Assembly: GCF_902806685.2 (NCBI RefSeq)
Contig: NC_048539.1
Coordinates: 4,414,501 to 4,478,500 of the forward strand
Length of the DNA: 64,000 bases
DNA from: Maniola hyperantus
Lineage: Eukaryota > Arthropoda > Insecta > Lepidoptera > Nymphalidae
Direction of reading: 5' to 3'
Positions 12,661 to 23,813 of this stretch are shown piece after piece (position 1 is the first letter of the stretch; every line of letters starts with the position of its first letter). A model generated the notes under the pieces. It was not told the origin of the DNA and made no database searches. It saw nothing but the letters and a program-made list of their open reading frames with translations. The translations under genes were made by a program, and so were the position numbers.

Positions 12661-13440
12661 CGTAAGTATGATGAGTATAATGATTTCATACGTATTTTAA
12701 AGGTATATTTTATTAAAATAAGTAGGTCGGTTTTGTTCTTTTGTCAAACTACGCAGTAAGTAACCATGGGTACATTACTGGTGGGTATCAACATAAACAT
12801 TTTATTATAAATTATTCTAAATTATTCATTTTCTTGGCGGGTTGGTCACATAAATAGATACATATTTTTTGTTTTTACAGTGAGCAGCATCGTCGTTTTT
12901 AATAAGTTAATTTAGGATTGTGATTTTGTATTATAGACAAGGTTCATCATACTATGAGAAACGTGTCAATAGTGCATGTAATCAGTAATGTGTTAACGAA
13001 TGTAATTAATTATTATTGCATTGGATGTGTATTGGTTGGATAATTTGTTGCAATCTAACTATCTGGCGATTTAAACAAACCGCACTCGCGTCCTGTTAGC
13101 GAATTTTCATAAATTAGTATTTATTGACTAAATCGCATCTGAACAAAAACATGTTGAATTATAAATTTATAAACCGATTTTTATTGTACTAATGCCAACA
13201 TACTTAATATCATGGGTATAAACAACATAATATATAATCTAATCAAATACCTATTTTGGAACTATGCATATTTTATTATTATTTATGCAAGCTAGTTAGA
13301 TTTAGAATTATAAAATGAGTACCTAACTAGAATTAAGTACAGCAAAACAGACTACTTAAAAAATCTTATTGGAGAAAAGATGAGGGAAATCACAACATTG
13401 CAAAAACTAATTTAAAGTTTGTGAACTGCTTTCTTTTCTG
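12661..13440. other. AT-rich non-coding DNA, no gene seen
   Basis: No repeat or open frame of note. It lies just downstream of the donor site of the candidate exon at 13,463-13,675, so it would be intron sequence if that exon is real. Confidence 0.35.
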
Positions 13441-13462
13441 ACACAAAACCTCTTCAACTCAC

Positions 13463-13675
13463 AATTTGTAATTTGAGATCCTTCCCGGCGCTAGCGGCGG
13501 CGGCCACCGAGGTGGTCACGGGGGATAACCACTGGTGTAAGTTTATGTATCGTTTTGGTAAAAGTTTTAGGGAAACGTCCGCTTGGGCATAGGCCCGCTC
13601 GAGGCACGCAGCGGTAGCGCCGTCCAGCGCGAGAGCCGGCTCGAGCAGCGCGCCGCCACCCTCGAGGACCACCAT
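13463..13675 (-). CDS. Candidate first coding exon, unrecognised protein
   Basis: An ATG at 13,675 in a fair context (gataATGg) opens 71 codons that end exactly at a codon boundary before a strong 5' splice site (GTGAGT, reading down from 13,462). The translation begins MVVLEGGGALLEP and ends SAGKDLKLQI. It is Ala/Leu-rich, with no signal peptide, membrane segment or motif that I recognise. The GC-rich sequence upstream, to about 14,000, would be 5' UTR and promoter. The frame stays open upstream to another ATG at 13,930, but that stretch is Arg-rich and looks untranslated. No downstream exon could be assigned. An antisense frame at 13,583-14,011 exists and is probably a shadow of GC-rich DNA. 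A gene start is likely enough to list; its function is unknown. Confidence 0.4.
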
Positions 13676-14010
13676 TATCGCAAGGGTTCTTTCCGTCACT
13701 TGAGAAAACACCACATGCAACAACAATTTCACTTCACAGAGTACGTTCGCGACTCGATCTACATGTCTGGTACGCGGTGCGTGGCGCTCGGGCGGCGAGA
13801 GTCGCGGAACTGCCGCGGCGCTCACCTGCCGCGCCGCGCGCCCCGCTCGCGCCGCCCACCGCCGAGTCAACAAACACCGGCGCTGCAGCAGCCCTTCTCG
13901 TACTGCACGATCACCGGCAACCACTTTCATCCTACTTTCTCATACACGACACTCGACAACAACAACGCGACGTTGCTCTACTTCACCTCCGATCACTTCA
14001 ATAATGAATA
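13676..14010 (-). promoter_or_regulatory. GC-rich 5' region of the candidate exon
   Basis: A CpG-rich block directly upstream of the putative start codon at 13,675, bounded by AT-rich DNA beyond 14,010. It contains a possible donor (cggcag then GTGAGC, near 13,826), so the 5' UTR itself may be spliced. No TATA box is evident. Confidence 0.3.
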
Positions 14011-15640
14011 ATTGACGAATACAATTTAGACTGGCAACCAATCAGCATTTTATTTATTGAAATCTGTTAACAATTACTAGGAGCATCCGACAAGTGGGAC
14101 ATGTTTATAACAAATGAAAGCGTAATCAAAGCAAAACAAGTCACAATTGAAATAAATCAGCCGAAGGAGTTTAAAGGCACGAGGCATCAACGATTGCCAC
14201 GTGACCGATTTCTATAGCCCTCCGCTCTGAATAAATCAAACATTTCGTCTCAATAACCAACAAACTTCTAAACAATTAGGGAACTCTGTAAAATAATTCA
14301 CGATCCTGTCGAAACATTATGCATTAAATTTTCAGTAACCAATTGCGACCAAATGGTTATAAATACGGTACAGCCTATGGTACTTACCTACCGACATTAA
14401 TTTATTAGGAAGTAGGTACCAGTAGCAATTGACTCTATCGCATAAAAACTTCGATATCGAAACTGAAAATTATAAGCAAGTGAATATCTATCCTACACCG
14501 ATAGCGGTTCTAACAACACAAATCCAATTTATAAGAATGTCCTCTGGAGAGATATGTCGCAACAATTTGAAAGTTACGAAACATGTTTTTCTTTTATGGT
14601 TTTTGTTCATTTTTTCGTCAGATTTTCTAAACTATTTTTAATGACAGAGCCTTAAGTTTTTTAAGGCGCAACGCCCACCTACAAAGTTCAGTAGAGCCGT
14701 GCAGTGTCATTTTTACAACAACTCAAACTTCAGCTTTTTACTTTGACATACGGTTTAAATTGAGTCTCTTCCGGAAAACAAAACACGGAGGAGACTCAAA
14801 GACTGCGCTTTGAATTGCCGCCGCCGCGCCGCTATGCTAAGTAAATAAAGCTGAACTTTAGTTGTATTATCAAAACGCAGCGCCTGAGCTCCACTCCGCT
14901 CCGTAGGTAGGCTATGCGCCTTATTGCCAGTGCAGACCGAGCGCGCCGAATGACGGCGAGTAGAGACACGGTGCGCGGCGCGCCGAGTGGCGGCTATTGC
15001 ACGGTTACATGGGAGAATCGGCTTAGAGCTAAAAAAATAAAGCGTAGCGTCTGTGTTTAAGTTGATGAGGAAAAAGAAACCGCGCCTCAACACCATTCTA
15101 CTCTAATCTGTGATTGTTGCGCCTATGTCACCACTAGAGTTTTGTACAATATACTATTTTCAAAGCTAGCAGTAGAACAATTGAATTGACTGCTGTAGGC
15201 TTCGAATTCAGGTTTAATTGAATGTGTATGCGGCAAAAAATAATTAGCTATCAAGAGTGGTATAGTATTAATAGACGCAAGACAATAAGCCACCCCTGCG
15301 AGCTCTAGTCAGCGACCTAATGTTCCGCAGCACGCGACTGACTGCCTCGCGCGCCGCCCGCGCCCTCTCACACCCGGTATTCTATTTGCATATAGTACTT
15401 TTTTACAGTTAACAAGAATACAAAATGACGCCCCAAGGCGAAATTTCAAAACAAAAATCCCTCGGTTACATCTAAACGCTTGAAAGAACATATTATATTC
15501 ATGCTTTAATATACCTAGCTCACTAAATTTTGTTTTACGTAAAGATATAAATGAAAATTACAATCGCTTTCTTATTTAAATGTCACGTGGACAATATTGT
15601 TCCGCTTAGAAAAAACTTAGCTTATAGCTTCGATTATTGT
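14011..15640. other. Non-coding DNA with GC-rich patches
   Basis: GC-richer segments lie at 14,815-15,000 and 15,300-15,375. The open frame at 14,755-15,096 (-) has no recognisable product. No gene or repeat family is firmly identified. Confidence 0.3.
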
Positions 15641-15643
15641 TTT

Positions 15644-15900
15644 TAACCGACTTCAAAAAAAGGAGGAGGTTCTCAATTCGTCGGAATCTTTTTTTTATTT
15701 TTTATGTATGTTCCCCGATTACTCGATGACGCCTGGACCGATTTTGAAAATTCTTTTTTGTTTGAAAGGGTATACTTCAAAGTTGGTCCCATTTAAATTT
15801 GGTGAAGATCTGATGAACATCTTCGAAGATAGATACTGGAACTCCTCAACGGATAAGAGTAAATTGCTCGCGATCAGTGTAATAGCTTAGTAAACAGTAG
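15644..15900 (+). repeat. 'ccgacttcaaaaaaggagg' repeat, long copy
   Basis: It starts aaccgacttcaaaaaaagga, then gttctcaattcgtcggaatc, a T run, gttccccgattactcgatga and a body also found inverted at 10,040-10,266. It abuts the foldback element at 15,948. Confidence 0.65.
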
Positions 15901-15947
15901 ATTTTTAACCAGTCATAGCATAATTCCATGGGGCCACTAAAAATTGT

Positions 15948-16310
15948 GAAATAAAATTTTTTTACAAAAAAAATAAAAACCGACTTCGTTACACAAACAC
16001 TAAAAATTGAAAAATAATTTAATTTATTACCGAATATATTATGTATACATGAGTTAATATAGTTCCATAATAATATTTTTTGGGGTCGGTGCCAATGAGG
16101 TGCCATTGTGGAGTCCCATAAAAATATGAAGTCTAGACGATTCGCGCAGCTAAAGCTAATTGGCACCGGCACCAAAAAGTATTATTATGGAACTATATTA
16201 ACTCATGTATACATAATATATTCGGTAATAAATTAAATTATTTTTCAATTTTTAGTGTTTGTGTAACGAAGTCGGTTTTTATTTTTTTTGTAAAAAAAAT
16301 TTTTGTGTTC
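15948..16310. mobile_element. Foldback MITE with ~143-bp arms and 9-bp target duplication
   Basis: The arms 15,953-16,095 and 16,160-16,303 are near-perfect inverted copies enclosing a 64-bp loop. The element is flanked by the 9-bp direct repeat aaaaattgt (15,939-15,947 and 16,311-16,319), and its tips both start with gaa. A 9-bp duplication with very long inverted repeats suggests a Mutator-like element, but the flank is A-rich, so the duplication could be partly chance. There is no coding capacity. Confidence 0.6.
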
Positions 16311-16683
16311 AAAAATTGTATCTACAGTTGTAAACGAACATATAAATCACACAACACATAACACATATTATAGAACATAGAATAGCATAGCAATAGTCAT
16401 AGAAGATTCTACGTAACGCTAGTCCTGATCCATTAAAATATTGCAATAGTCTTTAACAAAATGATACTACTAATTATTTGTTTAAAAAAAGGCTATCAGT
16501 TATTTAAAAAATTGAGGATTTCAAGAAGCGGTCTGTGTCAACAGACAGGTCTGCCTGTCTCTACCGAACATAATTAACTTTCTTTCCCACGGCAACGTCA
16601 AGCGGAGCATTATAAATGAACTTTGCTGGCCTTCTTACTTTGCATATTGTTATTCTTATAAAATAACACAAATATCAAATAAC

Positions 16684-17158
16684 TAGCTGACCCGCCCCGG
16701 CTTCGCTCGGGTGGAATTTAGAAATCGAGGTGGGGGTTGAATTTCCAAAAATCCTGAAATACATATTTCTTCATTTGTTGCCGATACTGAACCCAAATAC
16801 CAATTTTCATGCAAATAACTTGAAAAATGACGGACTTTCATACAAACTTTCATCCCCTATTTAATCCCGTTGGTAGTAGAATTTCCAAAAATCGTGAAAT
16901 AAGTATTTTTTTTATTTTAAACTTTAAGCTTAAATACCAACTTTCATCGATGTAACTTTAAAAATGACGGACTTTCATACAAATTTTCATCCCCCATTTA
17001 ACCCACTTAGGGATGGAATTTCAAAAAACCCTTTCTTAGTGGATACCTACTCTTTACAAAAAACACACCTTCCAAATTTCATGTCTCTAGGACCAGCGGT
17101 TTAGGCTGTGCATTGATATATATGTCAGTCAGTCAGGACTTCGAATGTTATATATATA
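16684..17158 (+). repeat. CTAGCTGACCCGCCCCGGCTT repeat copy
   Basis: It starts ctagctgacccgccccggct and contains internally repeated blocks with gacggactttcatacaaa. Related copies lie at 40,133-40,560 (minus) and as short forms at 28,812-29,080 and 37,927-38,275. It ends in a (ta)n run into which the mariner element at 17,161 has inserted. Confidence 0.6.
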
Positions 17159-17160
17159 TA

Positions 17161-17709
17161 CGAGGGTCATTCAATATGTACAGAGACAAATTCTATAATT
17201 TTAAAACTATTCAATGAATGTGTACAAACTTTTCAGGGGTGTTAGTTGGCAACCTTGGGATATGCTCTGATCAGCTGTTTCATCATTTTATGTCAACATA
17301 ACCTCAAATTTTTTATTCACCATGGCAAGTCCACAAGAAGATTGCACCTTAGGAGAGCAGCGCTCAGTCATTAGATTTTTAGTCGCAGATGTAGTGATTT
17401 TTTTTCTAGAATGTTGATACAGTACGGTAAAACTTGCATAAACCGTGCGAATTTTTACAAGTGGATACGGTTTAAAAGTGGCCGAACAAGTGTAGGTGAT
17501 GAACCCCGGATGTGGACCACAGTGGAAGTTTCTGGTCCCTCGTTGGAATCGAGGATTGACGGATATTCGTGATAACAGAAGAATTACTGTTGAAATGATA
17601 GCTGAGGAAGTTCAAGTAAGTGTTGGAACTGTTCACAATGTCATTCAGAACAATTTCAACCTTTTTTGAGCTATAGCCATTTGTTTCTTTACTTATTGAA
17701 TGACCCTAG
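17161..17709 (+). pseudogene. Internally deleted mariner transposon with broken transposase
   Basis: The element starts cgagggtcattcaata and ends with the inverse tattgaatgaccctag, flanked by TA on both sides (17,159-17,160 and 17,710-17,711), as expected of mariner/Tc1 elements. An ATG at 17,322 opens a transposase N-terminus containing LGEQRSVIRFL. It hits a stop after about 31 codons. Further pieces of the helix-turn-helix region follow in shifted frames (FKSGRTSVGDEP, then RRITVEMIAEEVQVSVGT). The whole catalytic DDD domain is missing: after the helix-turn-helix part the sequence jumps to the right terminal repeat. It cannot make transposase. Confidence 0.8.
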
Positions 17710-17711
17710 TA

Positions 17712-19030
17712 GAAACCACATATACATGAAAAAGTTTGATCTGGATTCCTCATGTTTTACTGTCGATTTAGTTCTTTTGACAGACTCCTCTGCGTAAATA
17801 CGAACCTAAATCATTAATCTTGCTGAGATTAGAGGAATCGGACTGTAGAGTAGCTGTTAGGTACATGACATCAGGACGGACGGTCAGACAGCAATGTATC
17901 AGTGCTCAATTATTCACACAGCGCGGCTCCACCCGCCACATCATCCGCTTGCTACCAAATTAAAAGTAAATAACGAAATGAAAACAAGCGCGCCCGCGCC
18001 GCGAGGGACTCGCAAACCTTTTACCGTTGTCGAGCAAACAGCTACAGCTAAACACACTATCATTTTATCGGCTATCTATTTGCGAATTCCGATAAAATCG
18101 CTGAAATTGTACTCTCTGTATTTAAACAAAAAGGGTTATCTGTTATTCTTAAATACGGGAATTCAGTCATTGATGCGCTACCCCTATTTGCCACATGTAG
18201 ACTGCTATAGCACCGCCTAGCACCGCCATGTTCACAACCGACACGGGTATTAGTAGTGTTGTCGACAATATTGTTACATTCTACGTCAGCCCAACTTACT
18301 TTCAGGATTTGAACAACTTAACACATACAACGCTTGATCGCGTGCATATGTAGGTACCTGTTTAGTAGATTCTAGAGTCATTGTGGGGACAAAAACATAC
18401 TAGATTGGTAGTCTGTACTATTGTTGATACAAATAAACCACGCACAACGGCAAGACCTACAAGCGCTACTGCCAGCGCGGAGCAATTTCGAAGAACAATG
18501 AACCGGAATGAATGGTGGTGCAAAGTAAAAAGTCTATTTACATCATATGCACATTTCCTGCTAAAATAATAGAAAAATGCAGTTTTATACACCGGAGGCA
18601 ATTGGAATATTATGCCTAACTAACAGGTCTTCTTAGCAATATTGTAAACTGCAAGGTATTACTTAAATACTGGACGTGTCTTAGGTGATTGAGAATCATT
18701 ATAATAAGAACTTTTGTAGAAATTGGTGAGCATCTGTACTCGTAAGTATATACTTACAATATTGTCACTACAAAAAGATAGTTACACAAACATAGAGTGA
18801 AAAATACATTGTGGGATCATTAGTGACAACATCAAGCGAGCCTTTCGTAAAAGTAAGACAGTAACGAGCGGTCGCAGTCATCATGGGGTACGAGAGAAGC
18901 CCCTCACAACGAAAATTGTCACAAAGCAAACTATGTCAGGTGCTGTATCATTATTTCGACATGTAGGTATGATGGAAACACGCTGACTACTAGTAAGTAT
19001 CAATCCTAATCCTATTGTTAACAGTCCTAT
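17712..19030. other. Non-coding DNA, no gene seen
   Basis: The open frame at 17,894-18,220 (+) encodes a low-information peptide, and overlapping frames at 18,362-18,601 run on both strands. None has splice support or a recognisable domain. Confidence 0.35.
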
Positions 19031-19031
19031 A

Positions 19032-19238
19032 AAATAGCTGATACCCGCAACTTGGACTGCGTGGATTTTGTAGTTTTACAAATCCCGTGGGAACTCTTCG
19101 ATTTTCCGGAATAAATTTCATATATCCTTCTCCAGGATGCAAGCCATCTATGTGACTTTCGTCTAGATCGGTTCTGTGGTTGAGCTGTGAAAAAGTAACA
19201 GACAGATGACACACTTTCACGTTTATAATATTAGTAAG
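19032..19238 (+). repeat. Dispersed repeat copy (degenerate)
   Basis: It starts agctgatacccgcaacttgg and ends cactttcacgtttataatat, the standard edges of the family at 53,083-53,510. The interior is eroded. Confidence 0.55.
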
Positions 19239-19515
19239 GATTGCAAAGAATTGCCTCTTATATTTTTGTGTATCAAATATCTTGCATATATCTTGCAAAA
19301 TCAAGCTTGCCTCCAGCAATTAACATGTCGAAAAGCATTATAATATTAACTTTTTGTATAGTGAAGGAAATGTTATTTCAAAAATGTCTTAATAAGTTTA
19401 TTGTATTTACTGCTGTATCATTTCGTTAATGTTGAAGAATGAAGAGCATTTGTAAATTGTGGTGAAAAGTTTCAATGCTAGTTCACAATTGTAAATGTGG
19501 AATTTAGATATAGGA

Positions 19516-19554
19516 ATTGTTATTACTAAACATCATATGTTTAGTAATAACAAT
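19516..19554. repeat. Perfect 18-bp hairpin with 3-nt loop
   Basis: Arms attgttattactaaacat (19,516-19,533) and its exact reverse complement (19,537-19,554) flank a cat loop. Such a tight perfect palindrome is usually a transposon remnant. The stem is too short for a typical microRNA precursor. Confidence 0.6.
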
Positions 19555-20780
19555 GTCGATAGCAGTTTACCGATCGCAAAATACAAGATCTTGACCTTGG
19601 TCATATTTTAAAGTGACCCCGAAGTCTGATCTAATATGTTTTATAAACCTGTTTTAATTCATTCCTACTCAATATTAACATTTATAACTTTTAGACATTT
19701 GATCAATAGATTATAGAAACTATCCTCTCTGTGTCCTTATAGCGTAGCAGTATTTTCAGCAGGACAGGTGCCTTATAAACTTGCAAAAGTACTATCACAA
19801 TAGTATTAAATGCTGCAAAATACTTAACGTACTCGGTTTTCCTGACAAACTACATAGGTAGTATATACTTTATAATAGGTATAAGGATTTACCTTCATGC
19901 AAGCTTTGCTTTTTCGTAGAAAAGGTAACAACATTGTGATAAAATAAAGTGTTGTAAGAAAATGACAATAGACGAGCAGAAAACGGCAATCTGCTGCCGT
20001 AACGCAAGTTGAACGGCCGAGGGCGCATCAGAGCGTGGCGCGTACGCTTGTCTATAAACTTACCAAATCATCATTCACACATTTATTAATGCGCAAATAA
20101 AATTATAAAACTGGCACGATGAATGATATACCCCAACCATAAGACATGCTTTCCTTCCTTGATCCTATGGTTCAGAAATAAACAATGGCAATAATCCCAC
20201 CTAATATCACACTAATGGATTCTCGTTTAGTAACAATAAGGTTCAGCGTATAAGAGCCGTTATGAAGGCAGACTTAACAGATTACTGTGACAAAGCATTT
20301 TATGCACAATAAAACGGCCAAATTTAAAGAACAATTACCAGAGTCAAAGCAGGTATCTCGGAAAAGCGCGACGAGATGTAACAAATCGCTAGCGCAACAA
20401 AAGAGGCTTTCTCGCGGCCATTACAACGGTGTGCACAGGAGAAACCGGCGTTCGGTCGGAGTGTCGAGGGTGGCGCGATTAGCGTATGCGGTACTGTAGC
20501 AGGCGGCCCGGCCGCCTCGCACCCGACTCTCTCTAGGGAACTGCCCAATTTACGATTGCCGCAAAGAATATCTTCGATGTGGCACTTCTGTGGCCCGCTA
20601 GTGACCACCGACAATAATTCTATGAGACAGGTATAGGAACTATCGGCTTTTTAATTGTTAATCAGACAGACTGCAGGTATAGCGCAATTGAATACGTAAT
20701 ATAAATTTCCTTATTCGAAGTAGGATGTGAAGTGGAAGATAGGGCGGTGAGGGAACCGTAATAAGGGCTACCATAAAACG
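19555..20780. other. Non-coding DNA with GC-richer block
   Basis: A block at about 20,340-20,580 is GC-richer and open on both strands (20,287-20,499 plus, 20,324-20,614 minus). Neither translation is recognised. Confidence 0.3.
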
Positions 20781-20799
20781 TTACATTAGGTAACGGCGG

Positions 20800-20950
20800 C
20801 TTCTGGGGCGGCTATAAATATCTCCGTTCGGAAGTACGGCCAGTGTCCCGCGGGAGGACGACACATCGCAGCCAGTCGGCGTCCGGAACGTGTTGCGCGA
20901 ATAAAAACACATCTCACCTCGCGTGTACCGGCTCCGACGTTCATGTGCCT
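20800..20950 (+). promoter_or_regulatory. Candidate TATA-Inr core promoter
   Basis: A TATAAATA box (20,813-20,820) lies in a GC-rich context. The sequence ccagtgt follows, with the A of CAGT at 20,842, 29 bases from the first T of the box, which is the normal spacing to an arthropod initiator. The 100 bp downstream is GC-rich and unlike the flanks. No coding exon or donor site could be tied to it: the first ATG (20,943) leads into a frame that runs through a SINE, so it is not a gene. Confidence 0.3.
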
Positions 20951-21149
20951 CCACCAATCAATATTACTTAGCAATAACATCGTGCTCTTATATCGAGGAC
21001 GTCTTTACTTTATGCCCATACTGCACCACTTATATGTATTAAAAAAATTAATAGGTACGTCTACCTTTTATTTAGCAGTTTCAACATATGAATTCATTTG
21101 TACCTGTGTCATCGCAATAAATCGCATCATTGTCTTCAACGGCTCACTT

Positions 21150-21290
21150 GCCGAGCACGGAAACTTAAACTACTACTACTACTACTACTACCACGCTAGC
21201 CAAGTGCGGATTGGTACTGTTTTCGACCCGATTTCTTATTCGGGAGTTCGCGGGTTCGATCCCGGGCCGACGTCTTTACGATTTGGCTAT
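21150..21290 (+). mobile_element. tRNA-derived SINE fragment
   Basis: An A-box-like motif (tagccaagtgc, 21,197-21,207) and a B-box-like motif (ggttcgatccc, 21,253-21,263) are about 56 bp apart, the layout of a RNA polymerase III promoter. An (act)n tract precedes it. It does not fold as a true tRNA, and no anticodon stem is preserved. Confidence 0.5.
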
Positions 21291-21584
21291 TACCGCAATT
21301 ACCTACCTAATCTACAGCCCTATAATTGTATTACATATAATCCTAGATAGGTATGTCTAAATAGTTTTCTTAGGGCAGGTTACGAGAAGCAACCACCACG
21401 TGAATTTATATGCATTGATAACATATCTATTGAACATTTGAGAAAGAAAAATGATAATAATTGAAACCAGTAAACTGGTAACGTGGCTTTCGCGAGAGAA
21501 ACGCTTGTAGTTTCACTCGCCGGTCGATAGTGAAACTAAGCTTTGAACTAAAGTATCTAACAAGAGTTAACTTATTATGTATTA

Positions 21585-21720
21585 GGTGATGCCCACGACT
21601 TCGCCCGTGTAGATTTAGGTATAAGAATCTCTTTGATTTTCCGAAATGGATAAAACATACCAAGTTTATACCAAGATCTAAACCATATTATAATGAACAT
21701 GTATGTGAGAGAGACAAGTG
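21585..21720 (+). repeat. Degenerate dispersed repeat fragment
   Basis: It starts aggtgatgcccacgacttcg and keeps tctctttgattttccgaaat from the family body. The 3' end has degraded. Confidence 0.45.
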
Positions 21721-23460
21721 CCTGCGCCCTGCAACAATGACAATACATGTTTATCATTTGATAAAGGTTTTTGACTAGTTAGTTTTTTACAAGATTGGAC
21801 AAAAACTATTAATCACAACTTAGGTATTTATTGAAGTAAACTTGGCTTAAGACATTATATCCTTAAAACCCGTAGATGGAACATAATATAAGCATTGCAT
21901 TATACTAGGTTTTAATATCCTGCTGTCCAGGTTTGTTTCATGTACCTTTTTCTCATCTGAATAATAAACGTTCATAAAATAAATAACAAGTGAGCAATTT
22001 TGTTAGAATCAACACAGGTTTCAACTTAAAATAAGTCAAAATCATCAAATCACCTCAGTAAACGAAGAGCGAACAAACAAAGGGGGACCCTCAAATTGCT
22101 TGCGTTATTAGACAGACGTTAAAAGTTTAGAGCGAGCTTAGTTTACAGAGGTAAGCTTCAGGTCGGGTAAGTAAGTTTGCTTTCGGAGTAATGTCAACAG
22201 CACGTGGCCAGTTCGAGTGCTATGTCAAAACTCAAAACTCAAAGTACAATGTTACAATGGGACTGACTTTAGTAATAATAATGTACGAGTGTGCCTATGC
22301 GTGAACGAAAAGCTAGCAGGCGCTTTCGAATTCTAAAGATGAATTTAGTAAGGAAAATTTTATAATATTATATTGATTGTGTTTATATTGAGCAATTCTG
22401 GCAGGTTCCTGCCTGTAGGGTATAAAACAAGTACAATTAAAACGTACTACTGTGATCTTATAATTGAAACTAAAACGAATTGTATCTACTACAAAAACAT
22501 AAGCTCTAAAACAGTAACTTAGCTCCATTTATTTGTTCCGTAAAGAAATTGTACGTGATACGCACATAAAAAGGAAACTAAATTAGTATTCAAAAGATTT
22601 TATGTGTTGGACAGCGGCAAATAACATTTTAAGGGGATGCAGTGCAGTGACGCAGTCTATGTAGCGACCGCACGCTCGCGCTGTATACGGTCCCCAGCGG
22701 TGCAATACGCGTTGCTGCACGTCCATCAAATGTCACTATCAATTACCAGTGGGGCTCCGCCCCGCGCCTGCCACGCTACTACATCGCCGATAAGGTTATT
22801 AAACTGTCGATCTCGACTCATATTTGTGAAATTATAACAGCATATCCCAAGTTCAATTTGTTATTTTAATACGGGGTAATAGCCGTCGGAAATGGTGATA
22901 TAAGTTTGTAATTTGTCGTAAGGCTTCAGTTAAAATAGGAAAATAATTAAGTTTATTCTTGTTTTCATAACGTCAGACGGACTAACTCGACTCGGCTGAA
23001 TAACAATCTGCGAGTCGGGTAAACGAATTTTAACGAAAAGCGGGAGGTCGAGAGGCGAGCGCCGAGGCGGTCCGAAGTTTTGTCATTGTTTCTATATTCC
23101 GCGGGCAATTAGCGCAAGTCGGCGTGGACGCGGCCGCGCAATTTTTCGTGCCCAATCAAATTACTGGCTCCACGCTTTTCACCCCGAATCATTAAACCAT
23201 TCCAATTGCTGTCGCAACATCAACACTTCAACTAATGGTCTCAAAAATTTCATCTCGAATGAATTCATTTCGGAAAAAATGTTATGCGGTAAGTTATCTT
23301 TTATATTATCCAATATTAAAGATGACATCATAGGTTTACAACAAAACTTTTCCTAGCATTATGTTTATTTTTTCACATTTGTGTCCGTCTAAAGTAGGTT
23401 AGTTATTAAGTAAACACAAAGTAGACTGCCATTTGACGTATCTATTAGATTAGATTGTAC
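21721..23460. other. Non-coding DNA with GC-rich islands
   Basis: GC-rich blocks at about 22,640-22,800 and 23,040-23,180 (the latter with ggcaattagcg and gcgcaatttttcgtgcccaa) could be regulatory. No gene is seen. Confidence 0.3.
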
Positions 23461-23462
23461 CA

Positions 23463-23611
23463 ATAGTCTGCGGCAGGTTGAGATGGCAACCGGGGTATGA
23501 GGCGGGGGGGACGTCACCCGCGCTCGCCCGCGCCGGTTTAGCGCGGGGACTGCACAACTCAGGTGTGTGGGGCGTTCCTTCCCGACTACCATCTCGATCT
23601 GTTGCGTATTA
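23463..23611. mobile_element. GC-rich hairpin MITE, copy 1 of 3
   Basis: The ends atagtctgcggcaggttgag and atctcgatctgttgcgtatt are imperfect inverted repeats. A GC-rich centre contains cgcgctcgcccgcgccgg. The same family is found at 32,691-32,855 and 35,312-35,480. No coding capacity. Confidence 0.6.
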
Positions 23612-23813
23612 TATATAGTAAATTTTTAGATAATAATATTATTACATTAGTTCTCCCTTAGGGTCCTTACAAACGTGTCACAACTACAATACAATTCAGG
23701 AAAATGTAGCCGGGCGCACCACCGTGACGCGACGCGGCGGACGCTCTCGTGGCCGAGCAATTCGCGACCGTCCCATGCAACTTCAGCGGACTCATTCGCT
23801 AACTCTAAGTCTA

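Noticed and set aside
13583..14011. 142-codon plus-strand frame
   Set aside because: Antisense to the better-supported minus-strand exon; Arg/His-rich with no domain or splice support.
15846..16175. 109-codon minus-strand frame
   Set aside because: It spans one arm and the loop of the foldback element and the end of another repeat.
21197..21263. Possible tRNA gene
   Set aside because: Only A- and B-box-like motifs are present; no cloverleaf or anticodon stem can be drawn. Called a SINE.
20943..21350. 135-codon frame downstream of the candidate promoter
   Set aside because: It runs through an (act)n tract and a SINE; poly-Tyr comes from the microsatellite.
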